A stretch of 64,000 nt of DNA from Hymenobacter monticola (GTDB taxonomy: Bacteria; Bacteroidota; Bacteroidia; Cytophagales; Hymenobacteraceae): NCBI RefSeq assembly GCF_022811645.1, contig NZ_CP094534.1, positions 5,084,001 through 5,148,000 on the forward strand, in the 5' to 3' direction. The first letter of the stretch is position 1, and the number at the start of each line of letters is the position of its first letter. Below, piece after piece: positions 15,583-23,910 of the stretch. The position numbers and the translations under genes were made by a program. Below the pieces are notes generated by a model. It saw nothing but the letters and a program-made list of their open reading frames with translations, was not told where the DNA came from and ran no database searches.

Positions 15583-16814
15583 TGCCCACGCCCGAACTTC
15601 GCCAGCTGCGCTGGCCCGCTACTGCCGCTGGCCTCGACACGCTGGGCCGCCTGCGCCACTTGGCAGCCGGGGCCCTGCGCACGGGTCGCCCGCTGGCGCT
15701 GTGGCGCGAGCCAGACGCTGCCCAGCCGCGCCTGTTGGTGGCCCGCTCTTTGGAGGCTTCCTTCACGGGTTTGCCGCCCGCGCTCGAGGCCCAGGCGCCG
15801 GCCGGCTTTGCCTTCTTTCCCTTCCGCGACTCCGACCACAACCCCGCCCTTTTTCTGCCCGCCGACGTGCGCTACGACGCGGCCGAGCCGGACGTGGTGG
15901 CGGTGTCGGCTGCGGCCAATGACATTGTGCCCGGCCTGGCGGCCTGGTTGGCGGCCCCTGCGGTAGAAACCCTGAGCTGGCACCGCAGCCAACAGCCCGC
16001 GCCGCACACCGCCACCGAGGCGGAGTACATGCGTTTGGTGAGCGAAGGGGTGGCCGCCATCGAAACCCGCGAGGTGGTGAAGGTGGTGACGTCGCGGGCG
16101 GCGCGGCGGCCGCTGCCGGCGGGGTTCGACGCGTTTGCGGCGTTTGCGAAATTGCTGGCGAAGTACCCGCGGGCGTTTGTGTCGCTGGTGAGTGTGCCAG
16201 GCGTGGGCACCTGGCTGGGCGCCACGCCCGAGGTGCTGGCCGAGGTAACGGCCGACGGCACGTTTCGAACCATGGCGCTGGCCGGCACCCAGCCGCTGGC
16301 GCCCGGCATGCTGCCCCAGCAGGCCATCTGGCGGCAGAAGGAGATTGAGGAGCAGGCCCTGGTGGCGCGCTACATCGTGAGCTGCTTCAAGCAGCTGCGG
16401 CTGCGCGAGTACCACGAAACCGGCCCGCGCACGGCCATTGCCGGGCAGCTGCTGCACCTGCGTACCGATTTTGAGGTGAACCTCAACAACGTGCCTTTCC
16501 CTAACCTGGGCACCGACATGCTGCGCCTGCTGCACCCCACCTCCGCGGTGGGCGGTATGCCCCGGCAAGCGGCCATGAATTTTATTCAAGAACATGAAGG
16601 CTACGACCGGGCCTACTACAGCGGCTTTCTGGGCCCCGTAAACGTGGCCGCGCCCGGCGTGGCCCGCCTCTACGTGAACCTGCGCTGCCTGCAGCTGCGC
16701 CCCGACGAAGCCGTGCTCTACGCCGGCACCGGCCTCACCGTCGACTCAGACCCGGAGCGCGAGTGGCAGGAAACCCAAATGAAATTGCAAACCGTAAGCG
16801 CTGTGCTTCAGTGA
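15582..16814 (+). CDS. menF: Isochorismate synthase
   Basis: The protein has 410 residues with a divergent N-terminal half and a conserved chorismate-binding C-terminal half: WLGATPEVLAEV, ALAGTQPLAPG, HPTSAVGGMPRQAA, GYDRAYYSGFLGPV and the final VLYAGTGLTVDSDPEREWQET. This family converts chorismate to isochorismate, the first step of menaquinone synthesis. The ATG overlaps the menI stop by one base. Salicylate or siderophore pathways use the same fold, but menD directly downstream settles the role as menaquinone. Confidence 0.92.
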   Translation: MPTPELRQLRWPATAAGLDTLGRLRHLAAGALRTGRPLALWREPDAAQPRLLVARSLEASFTGLPPALEAQAPAGFAFFPFRDSDHNPALFLPADVRYDAAEPDVVAVSAAANDIVPGLAAWLAAPAVETLSWHRSQQPAPHTATEAEYMRLVSEGVAAIETREVVKVVTSRAARRPLPAGFDAFAAFAKLLAKYPRAFVSLVSVPGVGTWLGATPEVLAEVTADGTFRTMALAGTQPLAPGMLPQQAIWRQKEIEEQALVARYIVSCFKQLRLREYHETGPRTAIAGQLLHLRTDFEVNLNNVPFPNLGTDMLRLLHPTSAVGGMPRQAAMNFIQEHEGYDRAYYSGFLGPVNVAAPGVARLYVNLRCLQLRPDEAVLYAGTGLTVDSDPEREWQETQMKLQTVSAVLQ

Positions 16815-16816
16815 GC

Positions 16817-16915
16817 AGCTATCAGTGAGCAGTGAACAGCCCTACCAAAGCGTAAGTCAATGCTGTTCAAATTGCTCCTACGCACTGTTAACTGCTCACC
16901 ATTAACTGATAACTG
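16817..16915. repeat. Word-type inverted repeat, family C
   Basis: AGCTATCAGTGAGCAGTGAA near 16817 is complementary, with small gaps, to the segment 16885-16915 made of variants of TTAACTGCTCACC and AACTGATAACT. It fills the whole spacer between menF and menD, both on the + strand, so it is probably present in their shared transcript. Confidence 0.65.
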
Positions 16916-16920
16916 ATTTT

Positions 16921-18750
16921 ATGCAGGCCGTTCATAACATCGCCGAAATCTGCGCCCGTCACGGCATTACCGATGTGGTGCTTTCGCCGGGCTCGCGCTC
17001 GGCGCCGCTCACGCTGGCCTTTGCCCGCCACCCCGGCTTGAAGGTGCGCGTGGTGCCCGATGAGCGGGCAGCGGCCTTTATCGGCTTGGGCATTGCACAG
17101 GCGCAGCGGCGGGCGGTGGCGCTGGTGTGTACCTCCGGCACGGCCGGGCTGAACTACGCGCCCGCCGTGGCCGAGGCCTTTTTTCAGCGCATTCCGCTGG
17201 TGGTTTTCACCGCCGACCGGCCGCCGGAATGGATAGACCAACTCGATGGGCAAACCATTCGGCAGCGCAACCTTTACGGCGCGCACGCCAAGGGAGAGTT
17301 CGAGTTTCCGGTGGATACCACGCACGCCGACGCCAAGTGGCATGCGGCGCGCATCGTGAACGAGGCCATCAACCTGGCGCAGGCCGCACCGGCCGGGCCA
17401 GTGCAGGTGAACGTGCCGCTACGGGAGCCGTTTTACCCAAAGGCGGGCGAGGAAATTCAATACGAGCAGGACGTAAAAATCACACTGGAAGCCACGCCCG
17501 AGCCGGTGTTGCCGACCATAGAAGCGGCAGCCTTTCTAGGCGAAATAGAAGCGGCCAAAAAGGTGCTGGTGGTAGCGGGCCAGCATCCGGCCAACCCGGA
17601 AGTGCAGGCAACTTTGGTCGCCTTTGCTACGGCCGTCGGCGCTGTGGTGGTGGGCGATACCATTGCCAATCTGTTGCCACTAGGTGACTTGGTGATTGGG
17701 CAGCAAGATGTGTTTCTGGCCGGCATGACTAAAGAGGCGCGGGAAGAACTGCGGCCCGATTTGCTTATTACCTACGGGCAGTCGCTAATTTCCAAAAGCC
17801 TGAAACTGTTTCTGCGCGATGCTGCGCCGGCTGCGCATTGGCATATCTTGGCCCACGGCGAAGCGGCTGACACGTTTCGGTCGCTTACGCGCGTCATCCG
17901 TGTAGAGCCCGCCGGTTTCTTCCATCAGTTGTCGGTCTTGAAAACTGGTGAGGGCATAACCACTGGAGGTTCGAATCCGCCCTTCTCTGCAAATCAGCCT
18001 ACTTCTACAGAACGGGGTTTGAGCTCAAATTCCGTCGGAAGCGCAGATGCACAAGGCCATACAGGTTCGAGTCCAAGTGGCCCCACCGTAACCTGGCAAC
18101 AAGCTAACGCTGCAGCTGTCGAGTTTCTGATGAAGTTCTTTGCTGCCGAAACCCAGCCTTTCAACGAATTTTCGGCCTTCCGGCAAGTATTAACAACGCT
18201 GCCATTCTATGCTGCCCTGCACCTCGCCAACAGCATGGCCGTGCGCTACGCCAATATATTGGGCCTGCCCAAGGACCGGGAAATCGAGGTGTTTGCCAAC
18301 CGCGGCACCAGCGGCATCGACGGTTGCACCAGCACCGCTGTGGGCGCGGCGCTGGCCCAGCCCGAGCGGCCGGTGGTGCTGCTAACCGGCGACGTCGCGT
18401 TTTTCTACGACCGCAACGCCTTCTGGCACAACTACCCCACCCCTCACCTGCGCGTGGTGCTGTTCAACAACCACGGCGGGGGTATTTTCCGCCTCATCGA
18501 CGGGCCGCGCCAGCAGCCGGAGCTGGAGGAGTTTTTTGAGACGCGCCAATTGCTGACGGCGGAGAATACGGCCAAGGATTTCAACCTGCGATACTTCCCG
18601 GTTTCATCATTTAAAGAACTTCAAGCCGCGCTGCCGGTTTTCTTTGCAGCCGAAACCGGCGCGGCCATTCTGGAAGTCTTCACGGACTCGAAGACCAACG
18701 CGGCGTTTTTTGAAGAATACCGTAGTGCGGTGAAGGCTGCCTTTTCGTAA
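16921..18750 (+). CDS. menD: SEPHCHC synthase MenD with an extra in-frame segment
   Basis: The protein has 609 residues, about 45-50 longer than I would expect. It is the thiamine diphosphate enzyme that joins isochorismate and 2-oxoglutarate to 2-succinyl-5-enolpyruvyl-6-hydroxy-3-cyclohexene-1-carboxylate. LSPGSRSAPLTLAF and PDERAAAFIGLG (Glu48, the likely cofactor-activating glutamate) lie at the N-terminus; GDVAFFYDRNAFW and NNHGGGIFRLI form the cofactor-binding C-domain. Residues about 337-389 are low-complexity Ser/Gly/Pro/Thr and correspond to DNA resembling tRNA 3' halves. They fall between the central and C-terminal domains, where a loop could be tolerated. Reading frame is kept. Confidence 0.93.
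   Translation: MQAVHNIAEICARHGITDVVLSPGSRSAPLTLAFARHPGLKVRVVPDERAAAFIGLGIAQAQRRAVALVCTSGTAGLNYAPAVAEAFFQRIPLVVFTADRPPEWIDQLDGQTIRQRNLYGAHAKGEFEFPVDTTHADAKWHAARIVNEAINLAQAAPAGPVQVNVPLREPFYPKAGEEIQYEQDVKITLEATPEPVLPTIEAAAFLGEIEAAKKVLVVAGQHPANPEVQATLVAFATAVGAVVVGDTIANLLPLGDLVIGQQDVFLAGMTKEAREELRPDLLITYGQSLISKSLKLFLRDAAPAAHWHILAHGEAADTFRSLTRVIRVEPAGFFHQLSVLKTGEGITTGGSNPPFSANQPTSTERGLSSNSVGSADAQGHTGSSPSGPTVTWQQANAAAVEFLMKFFAAETQPFNEFSAFRQVLTTLPFYAALHLANSMAVRYANILGLPKDREIEVFANRGTSGIDGCTSTAVGAALAQPERPVVLLTGDVAFFYDRNAFWHNYPTPHLRVVLFNNHGGGIFRLIDGPRQQPELEEFFETRQLLTAENTAKDFNLRYFPVSSFKELQAALPVFFAAETGAAILEVFTDSKTNAAFFEEYRSAVKAAFS
17931..18087 (+). other. tRNA-like segments inside menD
   Basis: Within menD, 17931-17993 resembles the 3' part of tRNA-Ser(UGA): an anticodon-loop-like CGGTCTTGAAAACTG, an extra-arm-like stretch, a T-arm-like GGAGGTTCGAATCCGCC with one mismatch, then CTTCTCTGCAA, which could be an acceptor strand and 3' end. 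A second, weaker unit (about 18011-18087) has AGGTTCGAGTCC followed by TGGCCCCACC. Neither forms a complete cloverleaf, so these are not called as tRNA genes. The whole segment is in frame with menD. Confidence 0.55.
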
Positions 18751-18857
18751 TTGTCATGCTGACGAAGGAAGCATCTTATCACGGCTGCTTTCGTCGGATT
18801 TAGTAAACCCAGCGGCGCGGACGTGATAAGATTCTTCGCTGTGCTCAGAATGACAAC
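18751..18857. repeat. Palindromic repeat, family B, between menD and menB
   Basis: Ends TTGTCATGCTGA and TCAGAATGACAA are near-complements. Inside, GAAGCATCTTATCACG pairs with CGTGATAAGATTCTTC. The element fills almost the entire 112-base menD-menB spacer. It shares the TCATGCTGA-type ends with elements at 19736 and 49483 and, more loosely, others in the window. Confidence 0.75.
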
Positions 18858-18862
18858 GTTCT

Positions 18863-19687
18863 ATGACCGAACCCATTCAGTGGACCCCGATTAAGGAGTT
18901 CAAAGAAATTCTCTTCTCGCAGTTTGGCGGCATCGCCAAAATCAGCATCAACCGGCCGCAGGTGCACAACGCCTTCACGCCGCTCACGGTGCAGGAAATG
19001 ATTGATGCCATGCGCATCTGCCAAGACCGTACCGACATCGGCGTCATCATCCTCACGGGTGAGGGCGGCCGGGCCTTCTGCTCGGGCGGCGACCAGAGCG
19101 TGCGCGGCCACGGCGGCTACGTGGGCGAGGACACCGTGCCCCGCCTCAACGTGCTGGAATTGCAAAAAATCATCCGCTCCATCCCCAAGCCCGTGGTGGC
19201 CATGGTGGCGGGCTGGGCCATCGGCGGCGGCCACGTGCTGCACGTGGTGTGCGACCTGACCGTGGCGGCCGAAAACGCCCGCTTCGGTCAGACCGGCCCC
19301 AACGTGGGCTCGTTCGACGGCGGCTTTGGTGCGTCTTACCTGGCGCGCATCGTGGGCCAGAAGAAGGCCCGCGAAATCTGGTACCTCTGCGACCAGTACG
19401 ACGCCCAGGAAGCCCGCGAAATGGGTCTGGTAAACAAAGTGGTGCCGCTCGACCAGCTAGAAGCCACCACCGTGGCTTGGTGCCAGAAGATTCTGCAGAA
19501 GAGCCCCTTGGCGCTGCGCATGCTGAAATCGAGCTTCAACGCGGAGCTGGACGGGCAGGCCGGTATTCAGGAGCTGGCCGGTAACGCCACGTTGCTTTAC
19601 TACCTGAGCGACGAGGCCAAGGAAGGCCGCAACGCCTACATGGAAAAGCGCCAGCCCGACTTCTCGAAGTTTCCCAAGTTTCCGTAA
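18863..19687 (+). CDS. menB: 1,4-dihydroxy-2-naphthoyl-CoA synthase
   Basis: The protein has 274 residues of the crotonase fold. Diagnostic stretches are [11 protein letters not shown], the oxyanion-hole regions [11 protein letters not shown] and [20 protein letters not shown], and [21 protein letters not shown], which is characteristic of MenB. It cyclises o-succinylbenzoyl-CoA to DHNA-CoA in the cytoplasm, the substrate of MenI. It follows menD across a palindromic repeat, probably in one transcript. A large perfect palindrome lies downstream. Confidence 0.95.
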   Translation: MTEPIQWTPIKEFKEILFSQFGGIAKISINRPQVHNAFTPLTVQEMIDAMRICQDRTDIGVIILTGEGGRAFCSGGDQSVRGHGGYVGEDTVPRLNVLELQKIIRSIPKPVVAMVAGWAIGGGHVLHVVCDLTVAAENARFGQTGPNVGSFDGGFGASYLARIVGQKKAREIWYLCDQYDAQEAREMGLVNKVVPLDQLEATTVAWCQKILQKSPLALRMLKSSFNAELDGQAGIQELAGNATLLYYLSDEAKEGRNAYMEKRQPDFSKFPKFP

Positions 19688-19735
19688 GGCACGTTGTGAC
19701 TCTGATGTAATTTTTAAGGGTACAAGCCATGTCTG

Positions 19736-19829
19736 AACGTCATGCTGAGCTTGTCGAGGCATCTCTACCGCTCTAGTAACTTTATTTACTACAGCGGTAG
19801 AGATGCCTCGACAAGCTCAGCATGACGTT
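19736..19829. repeat. Palindromic repeat, family B, 37-bp perfect arms
   Basis: Arms 19736-19772 and 19793-19829 are exact complements (ends AACGTCATGCTGAGC and GCTCAGCATGACGTT) around a 20-base loop. The region from menB to the amidase (19688-20020) holds only this element and an AT-rich stretch; a box TACCTTGC at 19979-19986 may belong to the amidase promoter. The following TTTTTATAT could also let the element act as a menB terminator. Confidence 0.9.
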
Positions 19830-20020
19830 TTTATATACTCTACCGTTTTGAGCTAGTTGAATACCAGCCTCAATACAGTTGAGTCAGAGTCAATTGGCAT
19901 TTAGATTAGATTTAATTTATTAATATCACAAGATTATGGCTTTATAATTATTAACTCTTCAAAACTGATACCTTGCTGCGGCCAAGTCTACCCTAAAATC
20001 TATCCACTTGGCAGCGCTTT

Positions 20021-22270
20021 ATGAAAAAAACTTTACTGTTGCTGGGGGGCCTGCTGTGCCTGTCTCCCACCCTGCGGGCCCAGACCGCGCCGCGGCTGGC
20101 CGTGAGCGAGGAAACGCCTTACGCGGCCGACTTCGCCCAAGCCTACAAACGCTACCCTCTGGTGCCGCGCGGCGTGCTCGAAGCCGTGGCTTACACGCAA
20201 ACGCACATCCGCCACATCACGCCCAAAGACCCAACCAGCTGCACGGGCATGCCGCTGCCCTGGGGCGTGATGGGGCTTTTCGACAATGGCAAGGGCTACT
20301 TTCGCGAGAACCTGCGCCTCGTTGCCAAGCTTTCGGGCCTGAGCGAGGAAGCCATCAAGAACGCCCCAGCCAGCAACATCATGGCTTATGCGGCGGCTTA
20401 TTCGCAGCTGGCGGCCGAGCGCAAGCTGTCGGCCACTGTGTCGGCCGAACACCTCCCCGTTCTGCTGGCTCTGAGCGAATTGCCGCTGGCCAAGGACGTC
20501 GTGAGCACCTTTGCGCTCGATTCGCACCTTTACAGCGTGCTCACGTTTCTGACGCAGCCCGAGAACCAGCTGCGCTACCGCTTCCCGGATTACCACCTCG
20601 ATTTGCGCGCCATCTTCGGGGCTAATTACGACGTGCTGAGCGCCGGCACGGCCCAGGTGGCGCCCGACCACGTGCAGGCGCAGGGGCGGGCGTTCAACCC
20701 GGCCAGCTCTACTTATGCGGTGGTGGCGTCGTCGGACTACGGCCCGGCCATTAGCGACCTGACCACCTGCAACTACAGCTCGCGGAGTGGAGTAGCCGTC
20801 ACACACTACGCCATCCATACAGTGCAGGGCACGTACGCGGGCTGCATTTCGTGGTTCAAGAACTGCTCGGCCAACGTGTCGGCGCACTACGTGGTGCGCT
20901 CCAGCGACGGGCAGATAACCCAGATGGTGACCGAGGCCAACAAGGCCTGGCACATTGGCTCGGAAAACCCTTACACCATTGGTACCGAGCACGAAGGCTA
21001 CGTGGACGATGCTTCGTGGTACACCTCGGCCATGTACAGCAGCTCGGCGGCGCTGGCGCGCGACATTGTGGGCAGCGGCTATGGCATCAGCGGGTTGCGC
21101 ACGTTTTACGGGGCGGCCACCACGGGCACGTTCAGTACAGGGGCCTGCGTAAAAATCAAAGGCCACCAGCACTTTCCCAACCAAACCCACACCGACCCCG
21201 GCGTGAACTGGAACTGGGAGAAGTTCTACACCCTCATCAACAACGCGCCCACGGTGACGAGCCTCACCGCCGCTTCGGGCACGGTGTACGACGCGGGCGG
21301 CCCCAGCGCCAACTACCCCGACGACGTGCGCCAGTGCCAGCTCATTGCGCCCTCGGGCGCCACGAGTGTATCGCTGAGCTTCAGCAGCTTCGACCTGGAA
21401 AGCGGCTACGACCACCTACTGGTATACAACGGGGCCAACAACCAAGCGCCGCTGATTGGTAAGTACTCGGGCACCACCAACCCCGGTACGCTCACGGCCT
21501 CGTCGGGCAAGATGTACCTGGAACTGCGCAGCGACTGCGCCACCACGCGCGCCGGTTTCGCGGCCAACTGGTCGTCGGTAGGCGGTGGCACGGGCTGCCC
21601 CGCCGACAGCTACGAGGCCAACGAAACCCTCAGCGCCGGCGCGCCCATCGGCGTGAACGTGAACAACACGGCCTACATCTGCCCCACCGGCGACGTGGAC
21701 TGGTACAAGTTCACGAGCAGCAGCACCAACAACAACCTCAAAGTCACGCTCACCAACCTGCCGCTCGACTACGACCTAGAGCTTTACAACGCCAGCGGCA
21801 CGCTGCTCTACTCCTCCACCCAGCCCAGCACCACGGCCGAAACCATCACCTACAACGGTGCGCCGGCCGCGACCTACTACGTGAAAGTGTACGGCTACAA
21901 TGGCAACACCAGCACCGCGGCCTACACCTTACGCGTGTCGACGCAATCGACCAGCTGGCTCATGGCGTCGTCGGCCGGCAGCATGACGGCCAGCAGCGCC
22001 GCTAGTCAAAACGACCGGCCGATGCTCACCATTACCAACCCCGTCGATGCCGGGGCCAGTGCCTGGCTCACGGCCGCCGGCTACACCGGCCCGGCCGAAA
22101 TCACGCTGCGCAACGCCCAGGGCCAACCCGTGGGGGCCAATACCCGCACCCAGCTCACGGCCGACCAGCCGCGCGGCTACGCGCTGCCCGCCGGCCTGCG
22201 GCCGGGCGTGTACGTAGTCACGGTGCAGCTGAGCACCGGCCTGCAATACCTGCGCCTGCTGGTGCAGTAA
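20021..22270 (+). CDS. Secreted N-acetylmuramoyl-L-alanine amidase with CUB, PPC and T9SS domains
   Basis: The protein has 749 residues. A signal peptide covers residues 1-20 (LSPTLRAQ). A helical N-domain spans about 30-200. The amidase_2 domain covers about 255-405, with zinc-type histidines in HYAIHTVQG (His266) and GHQHFPNQTHTDPG. A CUB-like domain covers about 410-515, a pre-peptidase C-terminal (PPC) domain about 525-645 (TGDVDWYKF), and a T9SS sorting domain the last 80 residues, ending LRPGVYVVTVQLSTGLQYLR. It should cut peptidoglycan amide bonds and reach the cell surface or medium by type IX secretion. It separates menB from menE but has no metabolic link to them. Confidence 0.9.
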   Translation: MKKTLLLLGGLLCLSPTLRAQTAPRLAVSEETPYAADFAQAYKRYPLVPRGVLEAVAYTQTHIRHITPKDPTSCTGMPLPWGVMGLFDNGKGYFRENLRLVAKLSGLSEEAIKNAPASNIMAYAAAYSQLAAERKLSATVSAEHLPVLLALSELPLAKDVVSTFALDSHLYSVLTFLTQPENQLRYRFPDYHLDLRAIFGANYDVLSAGTAQVAPDHVQAQGRAFNPASSTYAVVASSDYGPAISDLTTCNYSSRSGVAVTHYAIHTVQGTYAGCISWFKNCSANVSAHYVVRSSDGQITQMVTEANKAWHIGSENPYTIGTEHEGYVDDASWYTSAMYSSSAALARDIVGSGYGISGLRTFYGAATTGTFSTGACVKIKGHQHFPNQTHTDPGVNWNWEKFYTLINNAPTVTSLTAASGTVYDAGGPSANYPDDVRQCQLIAPSGATSVSLSFSSFDLESGYDHLLVYNGANNQAPLIGKYSGTTNPGTLTASSGKMYLELRSDCATTRAGFAANWSSVGGGTGCPADSYEANETLSAGAPIGVNVNNTAYICPTGDVDWYKFTSSSTNNNLKVTLTNLPLDYDLELYNASGTLLYSSTQPSTTAETITYNGAPAATYYVKVYGYNGNTSTAAYTLRVSTQSTSWLMASSAGSMTASSAASQNDRPMLTITNPVDAGASAWLTAAGYTGPAEITLRNAQGQPVGANTRTQLTADQPRGYALPAGLRPGVYVVTVQLSTGLQYLRLLVQ

Positions 22271-22294
22271 GGCTTTTGCATTCTCAGAAATGCC

Positions 22295-22330
22295 AACGGC
22301 CCGGCTCGCATGGTGCGGGCCGGGCCGTTT
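22295..22330 (+). terminator. Hairpin terminator after the amidase
   Basis: Arms AACGGCCCGGCTCGCA (22295-22310) and TGCGGGCCGGGCCGTT pair over 16 bases with one wobble and a 3-base loop, ending in GTTT. The T run is short but the stem is very stable. Confidence 0.75.
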
Positions 22331-22390
22331 GGCGTTCGGAATTGGTGCTGATAATGTTTTCTTACTGTTCGGCGGCCTTGTCTGCCTGGT

Positions 22391-22579
22391 TTAGAAGGCT
22401 GAGCCAAATGCCTGACAACCCTCGCACCACCCAAAGAAAAAGCGTAGGCGGGCGTGCTTCCGTTCCTTTTTCTGTGCTTTGGCAATGGCGCGGGCTTGCT
22501 GTTCAGCGAGCGTTGGGGTAGCACCCTGAGGGCTAAAAGCGACGCTGTCGAAAGGTTGGGCTTGTGGATGCGGTTTCAT
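22391..22579 (-). CDS. Small basic hypothetical protein
   Basis: The predicted protein has 62 residues. Its middle is a basic helix (EQQARAIAKAQKKERKHARLRF), followed by FFGWCEGCQAF with a CxxC pair. There is no signal peptide. Codon choice matches the neighbours and an AT-rich upstream region (22580-22670) could hold a promoter, so it is probably a real gene lying antisense between the amidase and menE. A separate hairpin at 22681-22704 (AAGCGGCG / CGCCGCTT) next to A7 looks like a - strand terminator. Function is unknown. Confidence 0.5.
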   Translation of the reverse strand: MKPHPQAQPFDSVAFSPQGATPTLAEQQARAIAKAQKKERKHARLRFFFGWCEGCQAFGSAF

Positions 22580-22747
22580 GGCGCAAGACGTTGGTGTTAG
22601 GTCTAATTTAGTGATTACTCACTCATAAGTCAAGCGCTTTTTTTGGAGCTGGCACAGTAGCAGGACCACAGCTAACAAAAAAGCGGCGTATGGCTTCGCC
22701 GCTTCGCACAGCCGAACGCGGGCGGGGTGCAAAGCGTAGCTTTAGCC

Positions 22748-23854
22748 ATGACTTCCCCAAACCTGCCCACCTCCCTCCTGCTCAACGGCCGCGAATTCAC
22801 TTACGCGGCCATTCAACAATACCCCGCCCAGCTCGACGCGCCCGTGAATGGCTACGAGGCCAAGGTGCTGGATTTTGTGCGGCAGTGGCTGACGGGCACA
22901 CAGGAGTTTACCCTCACTACGTCGGGTAGCACCGGCACGCCGTCGGCCATCACGCTGCGGCGCCGGCAGCTGGAAGCGTCGGCCCAGCGCACGGCCGATT
23001 ACTTCGACCTCGGCCCCGGCGACCGGGCGCTGGTGTGCCTCAACTGCGAGTACATCGGCGGGCTCATGATGCTGGTGCGCGGGCTGGAGCGCAATATGCA
23101 TCTCACCATAGTGGAGCCGCACGCCAACCCCTTCGACTACGTGGCGCCCGAGGCCGAATTTGATTTCTCGGCCTTTGTGCCCCTGCAGCTCAAGATGGTG
23201 CTGACGGCTGGCCTGGCCCCGCGCCTCAACCAAATGAAAGCCATTTTGGTGGGTGGCGCGCCGGCCGATGCCTCGCTGACGCAGGAGCTGCAGCCGCTGC
23301 GCGTGCCGGTGTACCTCACTTATGGCATGACCGAAACTTGCTCGCACGTGGCGCTGCGCCGCCTCAACGGGCCCGAGGCCAGCCCGCGCTTCCGCGTGTT
23401 CACGGGCATTGCGGCGGGACAGGACGAGCGGGGCTGCCTCACACTGCGCGGCGACGTGACCGACGACCAGCTCATCGTCACCAACGACCAAGTGAATTTG
23501 CTCGATACGCACACGTTTGAGTGGCTGGGCCGGGCCGATTTCGTGATAAACTCCGGCGGTGTGAAGGTGCCGGCCGAAAAGGTGGAGCTGGTGCTGGATG
23601 TGGCGCTGGCCGAAATCGGGCTGTCGCGCCGCTGCTTCGTGGCCGGGCAGCCCGACGAGCGCCTGGGCCAGGCCGTGACGGCTTTTATTGAGGGCGCTGC
23701 TCTTTCGGCCGGGCAGGAACAGCAGCTGCAAACGCTGCTGGCCGAGCGCCTGGGCCGCTACGAGGTGCCCAAGCAGCTGCGCTACGTGCCCGAGTTTCAA
23801 CTCACGGCCACTGGCAAGCTGAACCGGGCGGCCACGCTGCGCGGGCTGGCGTAG
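22748..23854 (+). CDS. menE: o-Succinylbenzoate-CoA ligase-like AMP-forming enzyme
   Basis: The protein has 368 residues from the ATG of MTSPNLPTSLLL. It is an acyl-adenylate-forming enzyme on the short side of the family. The phosphate loop is TTSGSTGTPSAITLRR, the adenylate motif YGMTETCSHVA, the hinge DFVINSGGVKVPAEKVE, and the C-terminal lysine motif TGKLNRAATLRG. Together with menF, menD and menB nearby it should activate o-succinylbenzoate with CoA, the step before MenB. menC and menA are not in the window. Assignment rests on family plus context. Confidence 0.88.
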   Translation: MTSPNLPTSLLLNGREFTYAAIQQYPAQLDAPVNGYEAKVLDFVRQWLTGTQEFTLTTSGSTGTPSAITLRRRQLEASAQRTADYFDLGPGDRALVCLNCEYIGGLMMLVRGLERNMHLTIVEPHANPFDYVAPEAEFDFSAFVPLQLKMVLTAGLAPRLNQMKAILVGGAPADASLTQELQPLRVPVYLTYGMTETCSHVALRRLNGPEASPRFRVFTGIAAGQDERGCLTLRGDVTDDQLIVTNDQVNLLDTHTFEWLGRADFVINSGGVKVPAEKVELVLDVALAEIGLSRRCFVAGQPDERLGQAVTAFIEGAALSAGQEQQLQTLLAERLGRYEVPKQLRYVPEFQLTATGKLNRAATLRGLA

Positions 23855-23878
23855 GGGCCGGGGCTGGGGGGCTTTTTG

Positions 23879-23886
23879 TAGCTTTA
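23879..23886 (+). promoter_or_regulatory. Putative -7 box for the M49 peptidase
   Basis: TAGCTTTA, close to the bacteroidetal TANNTTTG box, lies 25 bases before the ATG. It continues as CGGCTTCACTCCCAC, which is nearly repeated at 37799-37814 upstream of the barrel protein at 37833, so both may share a promoter or leader type. No clear -33 element is seen here. Confidence 0.35.
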
Positions 23887-23910
23887 CGGCTTCACTCCCA
23901 CTCTCCTTAT

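Noticed and set aside
18011..18087. Complete tRNA gene in the second half of the menD insert
   Set aside because: A T-arm-like motif and acceptor-like end exist, but the anticodon arm cannot be drawn with a normal loop and the T stem has mismatches. Kept only as a tRNA-like remnant.
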